Assembly (NCBI RefSeq): GCF_023656515.1
Contig: NZ_JAMOFV010000006.1
Span: forward strand, 810,336-874,335
DNA length: 64,000 nucleotides
Direction: 5' to 3'
From: Clostridium swellfunianum
GTDB lineage: Bacteria; Bacillota; Clostridia; Clostridiales; Clostridiaceae
The position numbers and the translations under genes are program-made. The notes beneath the pieces were generated by a model. The model was not told the DNA's origin, did not search any database, and saw only the letters and a list, made by a program, of their open reading frames with translations. Positions 24,427 through 34,778 of this stretch are shown here, in pieces. Position 1 is the stretch's first letter, and every line of letters begins with the position of its first letter.

Positions 24427-26280
24427 ATGAAAAGAAAACCATTGGCATTATTAGTTTCATTAACCATGCTATTTTCTATAGCAGCAACAGGTGGGAGCAG
24501 TCAAAAGGTAGAGGGTGCTTCAGCATCAACCCCAAAGAAATTTGTGCAGACACTGCCAAGCTATCAAAAACTGGATAAGGAGCTTCAGGCGGAAGCACGA
24601 GCTAAAGGACTAAAGGTAGAGGGTAAGGACTTAAAGGGCTACAATGGAAAGGCTTATATAAAACCAGGAAATATAGGTCCTCTAACGCCTTTAGATGTAA
24701 CAGGGAAGGATAAAAAGGGGATAGCTATTCTAGTTGATTTTCCTGTAGAAAATAAAGAGGGCAAGATAAGCGATGTACCAGGTGTTAATTATCCTCAGAT
24801 TCCAGTAAATCAGTTTGAAGGTTTATTAAACGGAAGCAAGTATGATCCCTATCAGCTGAATATGTTTTCATGGATAAAGACTGAAGCTGAAAAATTAGGA
24901 ATAACAGTACCTACAAATAGAACCTTAAACAATTATTATAAAGAAGTAAGCTATGATCAGTTTAAGATTAATGTAGATGTAAAGGGTTGGTATACACTGC
25001 CTAAGCCATACAGCTACTATCTAAAGCAAGGAGAATATTACAACGACAATGGAGATGCTCATATTGGAGAATTGATTGCGGATGCAATAGACTTGGCTGA
25101 CAAAGCTGGAGTTGATTTTTCGCAATATGCAGTGGATGCAAAGGCTGGAGATTTTGCAGACCTTTATGGCGATGCAACCGCTACTCCGGATGGAATTAAG
25201 AGGATTGTTCCAAATATATTTGTGATTCATAGAGGAACAGGAGCTGAATACAGCCAAGATCCTAGCATTATATGGTCTCATAAGTGGGATATTTTAAGTG
25301 CCAGCTATTACGGCCAATACTATCAGACAGGAAGCTATCCTGAAGACAGCAGTTTAAGCTACAAGGTTGTGGATGGTGTTGTAGTTAACACTTACAACAT
25401 TTGTCCAGAGGTTGGTCAGGATATAACTGAATACTATACCAAGCCTGCAGGAATCCCTAAAAGAGAGCCTTCACCAGTAGATCCTGGAGTTTTTGCTCAT
25501 GAGTTCGGACACGTATTAGGCCTTCCAGATCAGTATGATTATGGCTATGATTCAGAAGGAACAGGCATGTTTACACTTATGGCTGGCGGAAGCTATGGAA
25601 GAGATATAGATACAGGTAATAAATTATTGAACCGATATTTTAGCGGCTTCTCACCAGTTCATATGGATGCTTGGTCTAAGTATTATTTAGGTTTTATGCA
25701 GCCTAAGGTTATTACAAAGGAATCCTTAAGCGGCAAGACAGAGACAATAACACTTCAGCCAGTTGCTCAATCTACGGCTCCAAATTACTACAAGATAGTT
25801 GTGCCAGGTTCAAACGGCAAGGAATATTTCCTGCTTGAAAACCGCCAGCAGCTTGGCTATGACAAAGGTCTTGCTTATACTGTGGATGGAAAGAACCTGC
25901 ATGGCTTGGTAATTTACCATGTAGATGAGAATGTTCTAGTAAGAAACTTCCACAGACCAAATGAAGCTGCTAACTGGGACTGGAATAATAGAGGTGCAAA
26001 CTATAGGGATAAGGAAACAGGTGAAAACCACTATGGTATTTCTGTAGTTCAAGCAGATGGAAGATGGGATATGGAAAAGTATATTAATGACGGGGATTCA
26101 GGAGACGTTTTTCCAGGTACAGCAAAGGTAACAGCCTTAACTCCAAGCATTAAGTCCAGCATTAATACCACTTCTTATTACAAGTGGGGAACTGACAGCA
26201 GAAGCTACACTGGCATTACTATAGATAATATAGTAGAAGGCAAAAATGGGGTTATAACTGCTAGAGTTTATTTTAAATAG
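24427..26280 (+). CDS. Secreted M6-family (immune inhibitor A-like) metalloprotease
   Basis: A 617-residue exported protein. Residues 1-33 form a signal peptide (K-R-K-P, hydrophobic core, then A-S-A). The zinc site is H-E-F-G-H-V-L-G-L-P-D (His358-His362), typical of peptidase family M6. Aromatic-rich loops and a beta-sandwich-like C-terminal part follow. The predicted role is extracellular proteolysis, possibly for amino-acid supply. GGGGG precedes the ATG. It forms a single-gene unit, with a perfect 16-bp dyad upstream and a terminator downstream. Confidence 0.9.
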   Translation: MKRKPLALLVSLTMLFSIAATGGSSQKVEGASASTPKKFVQTLPSYQKLDKELQAEARAKGLKVEGKDLKGYNGKAYIKPGNIGPLTPLDVTGKDKKGIAILVDFPVENKEGKISDVPGVNYPQIPVNQFEGLLNGSKYDPYQLNMFSWIKTEAEKLGITVPTNRTLNNYYKEVSYDQFKINVDVKGWYTLPKPYSYYLKQGEYYNDNGDAHIGELIADAIDLADKAGVDFSQYAVDAKAGDFADLYGDATATPDGIKRIVPNIFVIHRGTGAEYSQDPSIIWSHKWDILSASYYGQYYQTGSYPEDSSLSYKVVDGVVVNTYNICPEVGQDITEYYTKPAGIPKREPSPVDPGVFAHEFGHVLGLPDQYDYGYDSEGTGMFTLMAGGSYGRDIDTGNKLLNRYFSGFSPVHMDAWSKYYLGFMQPKVITKESLSGKTETITLQPVAQSTAPNYYKIVVPGSNGKEYFLLENRQQLGYDKGLAYTVDGKNLHGLVIYHVDENVLVRNFHRPNEAANWDWNNRGANYRDKETGENHYGISVVQADGRWDMEKYINDGDSGDVFPGTAKVTALTPSIKSSINTTSYYKWGTDSRSYTGITIDNIVEGKNGVITARVYFK

Positions 26281-26326
26281 AGCTAAAAGGTGAGTATAGC
26301 GCTGGGGTCTATATAAGAACCAAATA

Positions 26327-26373
26327 AAATAGAAGGTCAGGCATTAATTTAAATAATGCTTGACCTTCTATTT
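26327..26373 (+). terminator. Long hairpin terminator after the M6 protease
   Basis: AAATAGAAGGTCA and TGACCTTCTATTT, with inner GCATT / AATGC, form a long stem of almost 19 bp. The sequence after it (AGTGTTTTCT) is only moderately T-rich. Confidence 0.75.
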
Positions 26374-26446
26374 AGTGTTTTCTAACAATTGCCAATGTGT
26401 TACAATATTAACTAAGTACTTTTTCTACAGAACGGAGGGGTTAGTA

Positions 26447-27175
26447 ATGAGCCAGCCTGATTTTTCAAAATGCCAGGAATGGATTAAAATAAGCGGAAAG
26501 AGAAAGGTTCAGTCTTTTCAGGATTGTTTTGCTGATTTGTTTAATATTAGCTTGGGGATAGTGTCTTTAGAAGGAAAGTCATTAACTGTTTGGTCTAATT
26601 CCTCGCTGTTTTGCCACTATATTCTTAAGAAAAATCATGAAAGATGTAAACGTGAACAGCAAAGTATTTTAGAGCATTTATTAAAAAAAGAAGAATCTCT
26701 TATATATACTTGTTATACAGGGGTGACCTATTTTGCTATCCCTATATTTTGCGAAAAGGAAATAATAGCTGTATGCCTTGGAGGAGGAGTGTACCTTGAG
26801 GAAAATATAGAACTTGCAAACGAAAAGATTGTAAAGGGCATTCAAGTACTTAGCGAATCAAAGCTTAACGAGATTGTTAAGATGCTTGAAAATATCTTCA
26901 ACCTTATAAATATAGAGCAAAATATATACTCCTTTAACGAAGAAAAGAAGGCGGACAATCATAACGATTTGATGCTGCTAAATAAAAAGTTAAGCCTTAG
27001 AGAGCTTGAAGTAGTTAAATTAATTAATTCAGGAATGTCTAACAAGGAAATCGCCTCTGATTTGAATATAAGTGAAAAAACAGTAAAGACACATATTACA
27101 AATATTTTAAGAAAGCTAAAGATGAAGGACAGATTAGAAATTGTTATATCTTGCAAAAATAGTGCAGTAAGTTGA
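26447..27175 (+). CDS. PocR sensory domain plus LuxR-type HTH regulator
   Basis: A 242-residue cytosolic regulator. The N-terminal 160 residues look like a PocR domain (cysteine-containing ligand pocket: C-H-Y-I-L-K-K-N-H-E-R-C and Y-T-C-Y-T-G-V-T-Y-F-A-I-P-I). The C-terminus is a LuxR/GerE helix-turn-helix (L-S-L-R-E-L-E-V-V-K-L-I-N-S-G-M-S-N-K-E-I-A). I chose the ATG at 26447 after CGGAGGGG over the long frame from 26360. A 12-nt gap to the histidine kinase suggests a regulatory operon that controls the decarboxylase genes downstream. The ligand is unknown, and an arylacetate is an attractive guess. Confidence 0.85.
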   Translation: MSQPDFSKCQEWIKISGKRKVQSFQDCFADLFNISLGIVSLEGKSLTVWSNSSLFCHYILKKNHERCKREQQSILEHLLKKEESLIYTCYTGVTYFAIPIFCEKEIIAVCLGGGVYLEENIELANEKIVKGIQVLSESKLNEIVKMLENIFNLINIEQNIYSFNEEKKADNHNDLMLLNKKLSLRELEVVKLINSGMSNKEIASDLNISEKTVKTHITNILRKLKMKDRLEIVISCKNSAVS

Positions 27176-27187
27176 TTAGGTGATATT

Positions 27188-29230
27188 ATGCCGATAAGAA
27201 AAAGAATTTTGATTTTGGTTTCTGTAATTATCACTGTACCTATGCTTTTAGTGTTTTTATTATCTAGTACTATTTTAGATAATGAAATTGAAAGGGCAGC
27301 CCAGGGATATCTCCAAAATGCTTTCATAATAGCTCGAAATTTAATGCAGGATAGATTAAATGAAATGAAGAGGCTGTCTTCTGAGACAAGCAAGTCTGAA
27401 GAGTTTTCAGTGGCAGTTGAGAAAATGGATTCTTTGAAATTGGAGAAAACCATTAAAAACATTAGTAAAGTATATAGTTACCTGGACTTATATATGGTGT
27501 TTGATGAGAAGGGTGAATTAATTCTCAATATGCCTAAGCTAAAATACTCTCAAGCTTCAAGAATAAAAGATCTAATTGAGAAATCTAAAACAGTACAAAG
27601 TACTGTAATTTCTGAGGAGGTATTTAACCTAGAGGACTTATTTGATGAGAACTCTGAAGAATACAACAGATTTAAGGTGTTAATAAGCAATAACAACACA
27701 ACTAAATATTTAACTAAAGCTTTAGCAGCAATAAGCGTTTCTCCTGTGTACAACAGGGAAGGAAATAAAATTATTGGTTTCTTTGTTTTAGGCTCTCTAG
27801 CAAACAACAACAACTATTTTCCTGAGATATATACAAGCAATGTTGAAAATTCCTATTTAGCTATTTCGGTGGACGGAATACGAATAGCTTCTAATATCAG
27901 AAGTCCTAAGAAACAAAACTTTGTGGGAAGCACCATACCTGTACCCATAAGCAGACTGGAAGAAAGCACAAATGGCTATTATGGCAGGGAGAGTTACGAT
28001 GGTGAGGTCCATATTTTTTTAGACAAGCCTATAGTAAACTGTGATGGCAACAAGATTGCTGTTTTAGGAGTAGGTATTCCTGAAAATAAATTTTCCATAA
28101 TAATGAACACACAAAAGACTATCATTATTGTGGTTTCCCTATGCTGTCTAATTTTGATGGCGTTCATTGCAAGGTACTATGCTAATAAGATTACTGAGCC
28201 TATTATTAAGGCCACGGAGCTTGCCAATCAAATAGCTAAAGGAAGCAGAGATATTGAGGTTGAAGAAAGGTTTTTGCAAGCTAGAAACAGCGAAACAACA
28301 ATTCTTCTGGAGGCTTTTGAAAAAATGGCTGCTGATTTAAAAAACAGTGAAGAAGAAAGAAGAATTTATTTTGAAAAGCTTGAAGGTGAGCATGCAATGC
28401 AGCAGAAGCTTTCAAAGGAGCTGTATTTATTGAATGAAAGCTTGGAGGAAAAGGTTAGTCTTAGAACACAGGATTTATATGAGGCTGTAGCGGCTTTAAA
28501 AAGAGCAGGAAAGGTTAAGTCTCTCTTTTTAGCTAATATGAGTCATGAACTTAGAACTCCATTAAGCGCTATAATAAGCTGCTCTGAAATTTTGAAGGAG
28601 GAGGTTTTTGGACCTCTAAACGATATGCAGCTTAAATACATAACAAATATATTAAACAGCGGCAATCATTTGCTGCATATAATTAATGATATTTTAGACA
28701 TCTCCAAAATTGAGTCTGGAAAAATGACTCTCAACTTGGGAGTTTATACGATTTCCAGCATTGTTGAGGAAAGCATGACAATAGTTAAAAGCCTTGCCTA
28801 TAGTAAGGATATAAGTCTGGAAGCAAGGATTATGCCTGAAGATTTTATGCTGAAGGTTGATGCCAATAAATTGAAACAGATATTATGTAATTTGTTATCT
28901 AATGCAATTAAGTTCACACCTGCAAACGGACAAGTATCTGTAGCTGCTGTAAAGGAAGGCTCTTTTGCAAAGTTTACCGTAAAGGATAATGGAATTGGCA
29001 TAAAAGAAGAGGATCAGGAACGGGTATTTATTGAATTCGAACAAGTTGACAGCTCTTATGAAAGAAAATACGGTGGTACTGGGCTAGGGCTTCCTCTTAC
29101 AAAAAAGCTGGTGGAGCTGCACAACGGGAAGATTTTCTTGCTAAGCCAGCCTGGAAGAGGTACGGAAGTTATTGTTACACTGCCTTTAGATATTGATGAG
29201 AGCAATAAATCAAGTATTATTGTTTCCTAA
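27188..29230 (+). CDS. Hybrid-free sensor histidine kinase with Cache-like extracellular domain
   Basis: A 680-residue membrane kinase. TM1 (about 8-28) and TM2 (about 308-328) enclose a roughly 280-residue sensor that resembles a double Cache domain. A HAMP segment, a coiled coil (about 385-435), HisKA with His453 in M-S-H-E-L-R-T-P-L, and HATPase_c (N-L-L-S-N-A-I-K-F, D-N-G-I-G-I, G-T-G-L-G-L) follow. It is probably the partner of the response regulator 20 nt downstream. As part of the cluster before hpdB it may sense an aromatic acid outside the cell. Confidence 0.92.
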   Translation: MPIRKRILILVSVIITVPMLLVFLLSSTILDNEIERAAQGYLQNAFIIARNLMQDRLNEMKRLSSETSKSEEFSVAVEKMDSLKLEKTIKNISKVYSYLDLYMVFDEKGELILNMPKLKYSQASRIKDLIEKSKTVQSTVISEEVFNLEDLFDENSEEYNRFKVLISNNNTTKYLTKALAAISVSPVYNREGNKIIGFFVLGSLANNNNYFPEIYTSNVENSYLAISVDGIRIASNIRSPKKQNFVGSTIPVPISRLEESTNGYYGRESYDGEVHIFLDKPIVNCDGNKIAVLGVGIPENKFSIIMNTQKTIIIVVSLCCLILMAFIARYYANKITEPIIKATELANQIAKGSRDIEVEERFLQARNSETTILLEAFEKMAADLKNSEEERRIYFEKLEGEHAMQQKLSKELYLLNESLEEKVSLRTQDLYEAVAALKRAGKVKSLFLANMSHELRTPLSAIISCSEILKEEVFGPLNDMQLKYITNILNSGNHLLHIINDILDISKIESGKMTLNLGVYTISSIVEESMTIVKSLAYSKDISLEARIMPEDFMLKVDANKLKQILCNLLSNAIKFTPANGQVSVAAVKEGSFAKFTVKDNGIGIKEEDQERVFIEFEQVDSSYERKYGGTGLGLPLTKKLVELHNGKIFLLSQPGRGTEVIVTLPLDIDESNKSSIIVS

Positions 29231-29250
29231 AAGTTATAGGGGGTGACCAT

Positions 29251-30135
29251 GTGAGTAAGATACTGATAGTAGACGATAATAAGAAAAACTGCGAGATATT
29301 GGAGGATTTGCTTGCTGCCTGGGGTTACGAAGCTTTTACGGCAGATGAGGGTGTTAAGGCGCTAAACTCTGCCTTAGAGCTTGAGCCTGCTGTTATACTG
29401 CTGGATGTTATGCTGCCCGGTATGAATGGTTTTGAGCTTTGCAAGAAATTAAAGATGGGACAGACTACCAAGGATATACCTGTAATAATGATAACAGCTT
29501 TAAATGAGGTAGAGGATAGAATTAGAGGGTTTAACGCTGGAGCAGATGTATTTTTATCAAGGCCTGTGGTTTATCAGGAATTAAAGAATAGGGTAGAATG
29601 GGCGGTAAACTTTAGAAAAAAGCTTAATGAGATGGAAAATATGAAAAGTGTAGTAAAAAGCTTTGTAGCTATTATGAAACTTAAGGATGAAAAGCTTTAT
29701 AGTCATGCTATAAATGTTAAAAACTACTGCGAAAAGGTTGTTAAGCTGTTTTCAATAACTGATGAGCAGGAAGAGAAAATTCTTACAGCTGCTTGTTTAA
29801 TGGATATTGGAAAGCTTGCTTCAGATTCTGAGCAGGAGCATATAGACAAAGGCGTAAGCATTATTGCTCCTCTAAAAGCAGGAGAGTGGCTTAAGGTTTT
29901 TATTGAAAGGCATCATGATAGAAAGTGCCGTGCAGAAGCATCGCTGGAAGCGCAGGTTTTGACCACAGTAAACAGGTTTGTGGAGCTATGGGAACAATCA
30001 GGCAGCAAGGATACTGCCGAGCAGAGCTTAAGTAAGGAATGCAGAGAGGGCTTTTGGAGCACTGAGGTGCTGGAGGCAATTAGCCAGGTACTGAAGGATG
30101 AGAGCTTTGTAAGAAGTATAAAACTAGGACTTTAG
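29251..30135 (+). CDS. Response regulator with degenerate HD-GYP-like output domain
   Basis: A 294-residue protein: receiver domain (about 1-120, acidic residues D8-D9, phospho-Asp52 in L-L-D-V-M-L-P-G) and a helical output domain of about 170 residues. The latter has H-A-I-N-V, L-M-D-I-G-K-L-A and E-R-H-H-D-R-K, which echo HD-GYP motifs, but the HD and GYP residues themselves are not preserved. c-di-GMP cleavage is therefore doubtful, and a protein-interaction role is more likely. The GTG start follows AGGGGGTGACCAT. It is the third gene of the regulatory operon. Confidence 0.82.
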   Translation: MSKILIVDDNKKNCEILEDLLAAWGYEAFTADEGVKALNSALELEPAVILLDVMLPGMNGFELCKKLKMGQTTKDIPVIMITALNEVEDRIRGFNAGADVFLSRPVVYQELKNRVEWAVNFRKKLNEMENMKSVVKSFVAIMKLKDEKLYSHAINVKNYCEKVVKLFSITDEQEEKILTAACLMDIGKLASDSEQEHIDKGVSIIAPLKAGEWLKVFIERHHDRKCRAEASLEAQVLTTVNRFVELWEQSGSKDTAEQSLSKECREGFWSTEVLEAISQVLKDESFVRSIKLGL

Positions 30136-30147
30136 TTGTAGGACAAC

Positions 30148-30196
30148 AATACAACCAAGGTCCTAGTGTGCTTTACACTAGGAATATAATACAACC
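30148..30196 (+). promoter_or_regulatory. Direct repeats and 9-bp hairpin upstream of hpdB
   Basis: AATACAACC occurs at 30148 and again at 30188, exactly 40 bp apart. Between them TCCTAGTGT and ACACTAGGA (30161-30183) form a perfect 9-bp stem with a 5-nt loop and no T-run. This is a plausible regulator binding region between the response regulator and hpdB, with the hairpin possibly a transcript end. Confidence 0.45.
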
Positions 30197-30297
30197 TTAG
30201 CCTAATATAAGTCTGCCTCCTAAATATCTATAATCTATAGATAGAACAACTTATAAAAGTAGTTTTGTACACATATAAGAGCGGGGAGGCTTATGGT

Positions 30298-33015
30298 ATG
30301 GCTGTAAAAACAAAATTGGCAGATATTCTTGCCGAAAAGGGTTTACCAATTAATTTTCAATTTGGCGGTGAGGCTCCAGAGGAAATGATTTCTCGTGAGG
30401 TAACAAAGGAGCCTACACCAAGAGCTAACAGATTAAGAGACATATACTACGACACCTTATCAACTGCTAATACGGAATTTCCATATTGGTACACTAGAAG
30501 ATGGAATGAGCTTGAGGGAGAGGTTGACGTTGTTAGAAGAGCTGAAGCTTTAAAGTGTGCATTTTCACACTTAACACCGAATATTCTTCCAGGTGAAAAG
30601 CTGGTTATGCAGAAAACTAATTATTATAGAGGCTCCTTCCCTATGCCTTGGCTTTCAGAGGGTTTTTTCGTAGCAAAGGAGGATGAGCTTTACAAGGAAG
30701 CTTTAAACAGGGGAAGCGCTAGCGCAGGAGAGCTTAGTAAATTTGGTACAGGCGGAGGTAACGTTACAAGAAGTTTTGGAAAAATAGTTTCTATCGCCGG
30801 AAAGTTTGGAATGAGACAGGAGGAAATACCTGTTTTAGTTAAGCTTGCAAAGGAATGGGTTGGCCGTTCCGTTGATGATTTAGGACATAAATATGAGCAG
30901 ATGGTGCCAGGATATCAAGTAAAAGAAAATATAATGAAATCCTTAATCTGCATGTTTGACTCAGGTTTTACACTTCCACAAGGAAGAGAAGTTATTAATT
31001 ACTATTATCCGATGCAATATGGTTTTGATGGCCTAATAGACATGGCTATGGAATGCAAGGCTGCTGTTGCAGGAAATGCTGACGGCGACGGTCTTGTTGG
31101 AATGGATCGTTTATATTTCTATGAAGCTGTTAAGCTTATATTGGAAGGTATACAAGCCTGGATACTAAATTATGCAAAGCATGCAAAACAGCTTGCTGAG
31201 GCAGAAAAGAATGAAACTCAGAAGGCTGAATATATAGAAATTGCTGAGTGCTTGGAGTGGATAGCTCACAAACAGCCTAGAACCTTTAGAGAAGCTCTTC
31301 AGTTAACCTACACTATTCATATTGCAGTGCTTAATGAAGATGCTATATCTGGAATGTCCCTTGGTAGACTTGGACAGATGCTTTATCCATGGTTTGAACA
31401 GGACATAGCAGCAGGAAGAACTACTGAGAAAGAAGTATTGGAGCTTCTTGAGCTTCACAGAGTTAAATTTACAACTATAGACTGCTTTGCTTCTACCGGA
31501 GTTGTAGGCGGAGTTCTTTCCGGAAATACCTTTAACAATCTAACTCTTGGCGGGCTTCAAAAGGATGGAACCCCTGCTGTTAACAGACTTGAATATTTGA
31601 TAGTTGAAGCTGGTATTACCTGCGGCAGCCCACAGCCAACCTTGTCCTGCATGTACGATGAAAAGCTGCCTGAGGAATTCCTATTAAAGTGCATAGAATG
31701 CGATAAGACCGGTACTGGCTATCCTGCATGGATGAACAATCGTGGAGCTATAGAATTCATGATAAACCAATATGGACCTGAAGGCATGACAATAGACGAA
31801 GCTAGAGCGGTTGCTATTGGCGGCTGTTTGGAAACCTCTCCATGCTGCTGGAAGGAACTGCATTTAAACGGAAAGAAATACTGGGTTTCAGGAGGAGCAG
31901 GACAGCCTACTTCTGTTGGAGTTCACTTTATAGCTAATCCTAAAGTTCTTGAGCTGGTTGTTACAAACGGAAAAGACCATAGAACTGGCCTTCAGGTTTA
32001 TCCTGCTCACAATAAGAAGCTTGAAACCTTTGAGGAGCTATATGAACAATTTAAGGATTACTATGACTTAACCTGCGATGTGCTTGCTAGAACTAATAAC
32101 ATACAGCACGATATTTGGAGAAAGAAGAACATGGCAGTATTCAGTTCAATGCTTAAGCCGGACTGTTTGGACAAAGGCCATCATATAGGCAATTTAGGAT
32201 ATAGATATAATGCAACCTATAATGTTGAGAGCTGTGGAACTATAAATACTATAAATAGTCTTGCTTCCATAAAGAAGCTTGTATATGACGATAATAAGTA
32301 TACTCTTGATGAGCTTAAGGAAGCTATTCTTAATAACTTCGGCTTTAAGACTGCTGCTGAGGTTGGAAGCTATTCCTTAGCTGACCAGGAAAAGAGAGAC
32401 AACAGTTCTAAGTATGATGAAATTTATGGAGACTGCTTATTGGCTCCTAAGTATGGAAATGATGATCCATACGTAGACAATCTGTTAAAGGATTATGAAA
32501 ACTGGTTCTGCAATATGTGCCATGACTATGAATCCTTGTATGGAAAGAAGATGTATGCTTGCCAAATTTCTGTTTCAACCCATGGAGCACAAGGTGCTGC
32601 TACACTTGCAAGTGCAGATGGAAGATTGGCAGGAACAACCTATGCTGACGGTTCAATGTCTGCTTATCCAGGAACAGATAAGAATGGTCCATATGCATTG
32701 TTTACATCCGCCACAGTTTGGGATCATAGTATGTCCCAAAATTCTCAGATGAACTTAAAGATTCACCCAAGTGCAATTAAGGGTGAAGAAGGCTCAAGAA
32801 AGCTTCTTGATTTAACTCGTGCTTATATGAGAAAGGGCGGTTACCATATTCAATACAACGTTGTAGACTCAAAGGTATTAAAGGAAGCTCAATCGAGTCC
32901 GCAAAACTATAGAGACTTGATGGTGCGTGTTGCAGGCTTTACACAGTACTGGTGTGAAATAGGAAAGCCAATTCAAGACGAAGTTATAGCAAGAACTGAA
33001 TATGAAGGGGTGTAA
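30298..33015 (+). CDS. hpdB: Arylacetate (4-hydroxyphenylacetate) decarboxylase, glycyl radical subunit
   Basis: A 905-residue glycyl radical enzyme that decarboxylates 4-hydroxyphenylacetate to p-cresol. The active-site loop [10 protein letters not shown] places the thiyl Cys510 and Glu512, and R-V-A-G-F places the radical Gly880. Both are shifted by the same 7 residues from the Clostridioides difficile enzyme (Cys503, Gly873, from memory), which supports orthology. The presence of the small subunit HpdC, which indoleacetate decarboxylase lacks, points to the 4-hydroxyphenylacetate type. The ATG at 30298 is 8 nt after GGGGAGG. The gene is 5 nt upstream of hpdC. Confidence 0.93.
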   Translation: MAVKTKLADILAEKGLPINFQFGGEAPEEMISREVTKEPTPRANRLRDIYYDTLSTANTEFPYWYTRRWNELEGEVDVVRRAEALKCAFSHLTPNILPGEKLVMQKTNYYRGSFPMPWLSEGFFVAKEDELYKEALNRGSASAGELSKFGTGGGNVTRSFGKIVSIAGKFGMRQEEIPVLVKLAKEWVGRSVDDLGHKYEQMVPGYQVKENIMKSLICMFDSGFTLPQGREVINYYYPMQYGFDGLIDMAMECKAAVAGNADGDGLVGMDRLYFYEAVKLILEGIQAWILNYAKHAKQLAEAEKNETQKAEYIEIAECLEWIAHKQPRTFREALQLTYTIHIAVLNEDAISGMSLGRLGQMLYPWFEQDIAAGRTTEKEVLELLELHRVKFTTIDCFASTGVVGGVLSGNTFNNLTLGGLQKDGTPAVNRLEYLIVEAGITCGSPQPTLSCMYDEKLPEEFLLKCIECDKTGTGYPAWMNNRGAIEFMINQYGPEGMTIDEARAVAIGGCLETSPCCWKELHLNGKKYWVSGGAGQPTSVGVHFIANPKVLELVVTNGKDHRTGLQVYPAHNKKLETFEELYEQFKDYYDLTCDVLARTNNIQHDIWRKKNMAVFSSMLKPDCLDKGHHIGNLGYRYNATYNVESCGTINTINSLASIKKLVYDDNKYTLDELKEAILNNFGFKTAAEVGSYSLADQEKRDNSSKYDEIYGDCLLAPKYGNDDPYVDNLLKDYENWFCNMCHDYESLYGKKMYACQISVSTHGAQGAATLASADGRLAGTTYADGSMSAYPGTDKNGPYALFTSATVWDHSMSQNSQMNLKIHPSAIKGEEGSRKLLDLTRAYMRKGGYHIQYNVVDSKVLKEAQSSPQNYRDLMVRVAGFTQYWCEIGKPIQDEVIARTEYEGV

Positions 33016-33020
33016 TTAAT

Positions 33021-33287
33021 ATGGCAAAGGAAAATATGAAGCATAATGATTGTGTTAATTTTGCACCAGTGGATGCTGCAAAGGGCATCTGCAGAGTTAC
33101 AAACTCTATGGTGTTTATAGATACTGAAACCTGCGGAAACTTTAATGAGGCCTGCAAATGCAGAAACTGCAAAAACTTTATTAATCCAAACAACGATAAT
33201 ATAGGAACCTGTGTTGGACTTAAAAAGGAAGCTTGGACTTTTGCGGATCTCTGCGCTGCTACTTGCGAAGGCTATAAATCAGTTTAA
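33021..33287 (+). CDS. hpdC: 4-hydroxyphenylacetate decarboxylase small iron-sulfur subunit
   Basis: An 88-residue cysteine-rich protein with nine cysteines (including C-K-C-R-N-C and C-A-A-T-C) and a nearby histidine in the N-terminal part. The known HpdC (about 85 residues) binds two [4Fe-4S] clusters and forms a heterooctamer with HpdB. Immediate linkage to hpdB and the matching length make this secure. The start follows GAAGGGGTGTAATTAAT. Confidence 0.93.
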   Translation: MAKENMKHNDCVNFAPVDAAKGICRVTNSMVFIDTETCGNFNEACKCRNCKNFINPNNDNIGTCVGLKKEAWTFADLCAATCEGYKSV

Positions 33288-33301
33288 GGCAAATAAAAAT
33301 G

Positions 33302-33337
33302 AAAAGGGGCATTTAAGCATATTTATTTGCCCCTTTT
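33302..33337 (+). terminator. Terminator between hpdC and the MFS gene
   Basis: AAAAGGGGC(A) pairs with TGCCCCTTTT around a long AT-rich loop. The position suggests partial termination, giving higher hpdBC than transporter and activase levels. Confidence 0.75.
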
Positions 33338-33361
33338 ATTTATAATGGGGGGAATATAAAA

Positions 33362-34654
33362 ATGGAGGATAAGAGAGCTAAGTATTTAGGCCATATGGTA
33401 GTTCTTGCTTCTTGGCTTGCTGTATTTTGTCTTTTTGGATTCAGATCAACTTTTTCCGTGCTTCAGGTACCTATGTCTCAAAGCCTTGGATGGAAAGCCT
33501 CACAGCTTACTCTAGGCTATTCCTTAATGATGACAGTGTATGCAGTTACAGCTTATTTTAGCGGAATGATAATTGACAAGTGGGGTACGAGACCTGCTTA
33601 TGCAATAGGTTCTGTTTGTGCAGCTTTAGGTTTCTTTGTTACAAGCTTTGCACAAAGCTATTTAGGATACTTAATTCCTTACGCTATTTTTGCAGGTGTT
33701 GGAACAGGTATGCTTTGGGTGTCGTCAACGGTTTCAGTAAGAAAATGGTATGTTGGCAAATCCTACGCCAGCATGTGGGGAATTGCCTTTATGGGTGCTC
33801 CAGTTGCTCAGGTGTTCTTAAGCCTTGGAGTTAAACAGGTTATTAAGGTTATGGACTGGAGAGTAGCAATGAGAGGGCTTGCAGTGGTGGTGTTTGTATT
33901 CCTTGTAGCAGCAGCTATAGTTGCAAAGAAAAACCCACAGGATTATGACCTTGAACCTTTTGGCTTGGATTCTATTAAAGGAAAGAATAATGCACCTCAA
34001 AAGGTATGGACAGTTAAGGAAGCCTTTAGTATTTTTCCAATCTGGGGAGCGATTATTGCCTTCCTTGGAAGTATGGTAGGAGAATTTTTAATTTGGACTC
34101 AGGTAGTTAAGTATTGGACAACAGATGTAAAGATGTCTTTAAATACAGCTACTAATCTTTATATAATCATAGGTATTGCAGGAATCTTTACAATGCCTAT
34201 AATGGGTAAAATAGCAGATAGAGCTGTAAGTAAATTTGGCAATGAAGCAAAGGCAAGAAAAACAATGATTATTTTTGCTCCTATAATAGGAATTGTTGCC
34301 TGCGGGCTTTTACTATTAAGCAAGATATCAATAGTTTTCGGAATAATAGCATGTATTCTTTTTGCAACTTATTGGGCTATAGAACCAGGTGGAGTTGCCG
34401 GTTATGCAGGAGCAATTTATGGAAATAAAACTTTGGGAAGAATATGGGGGCTTGCTACTCTTGTAGTTATGGCTATAGGGCCAGCGCTTGGCAGCTATAT
34501 GGGTGCATATCTATATGACAGTTCAGGAAGCTATCTTAATTCTATAATCTTTGCTACCTGTGCTTTTGTTTTATCAGCAATATTTGCTTTGCTGCTGCCG
34601 CTGTCAGCAAATGCAAAGGCTTCAGAGCCTGCAAATAAGACCTTAAATAATTAA
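33362..34654 (+). CDS. MFS transporter, probable arylacetate carrier
   Basis: A 430-residue major facilitator with 12 predicted spans and the loop 2-3 signature G-M-I-I-D-K-W-G-T-R-P. The overall look is of the oxalate/formate antiporter-like group. Located between hpdC and hpdA, it probably imports the arylacetate substrate or exchanges it for the neutral product. A GGGGGG site lies 9 nt before the ATG. Both sides are flanked by terminator-like hairpins. Confidence 0.85.
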   Translation: MEDKRAKYLGHMVVLASWLAVFCLFGFRSTFSVLQVPMSQSLGWKASQLTLGYSLMMTVYAVTAYFSGMIIDKWGTRPAYAIGSVCAALGFFVTSFAQSYLGYLIPYAIFAGVGTGMLWVSSTVSVRKWYVGKSYASMWGIAFMGAPVAQVFLSLGVKQVIKVMDWRVAMRGLAVVVFVFLVAAAIVAKKNPQDYDLEPFGLDSIKGKNNAPQKVWTVKEAFSIFPIWGAIIAFLGSMVGEFLIWTQVVKYWTTDVKMSLNTATNLYIIIGIAGIFTMPIMGKIADRAVSKFGNEAKARKTMIIFAPIIGIVACGLLLLSKISIVFGIIACILFATYWAIEPGGVAGYAGAIYGNKTLGRIWGLATLVVMAIGPALGSYMGAYLYDSSGSYLNSIIFATCAFVLSAIFALLLPLSANAKASEPANKTLNN

Positions 34655-34696
34655 ATAAAAGAATATAAGAATATGTAGATATTTTAATAGGTGAAA

Positions 34697-34740
34697 TGAA
34701 GCGGAGGATAATAAAAGTCTATTTTATCTTCCGCTTTTCA
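34697..34740 (+). terminator. Hairpin terminator after the MFS gene
   Basis: AAGCGGAGGATAA and TTATCTTCCGCTT pair around a loop with one more internal AAAA/TTTT match. A short TTT follows, so termination may be leaky. Confidence 0.72.
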
Positions 34741-34778
34741 TTGATTAGAGCTTAGGATGCGTTGGGGAGGTTATGACT

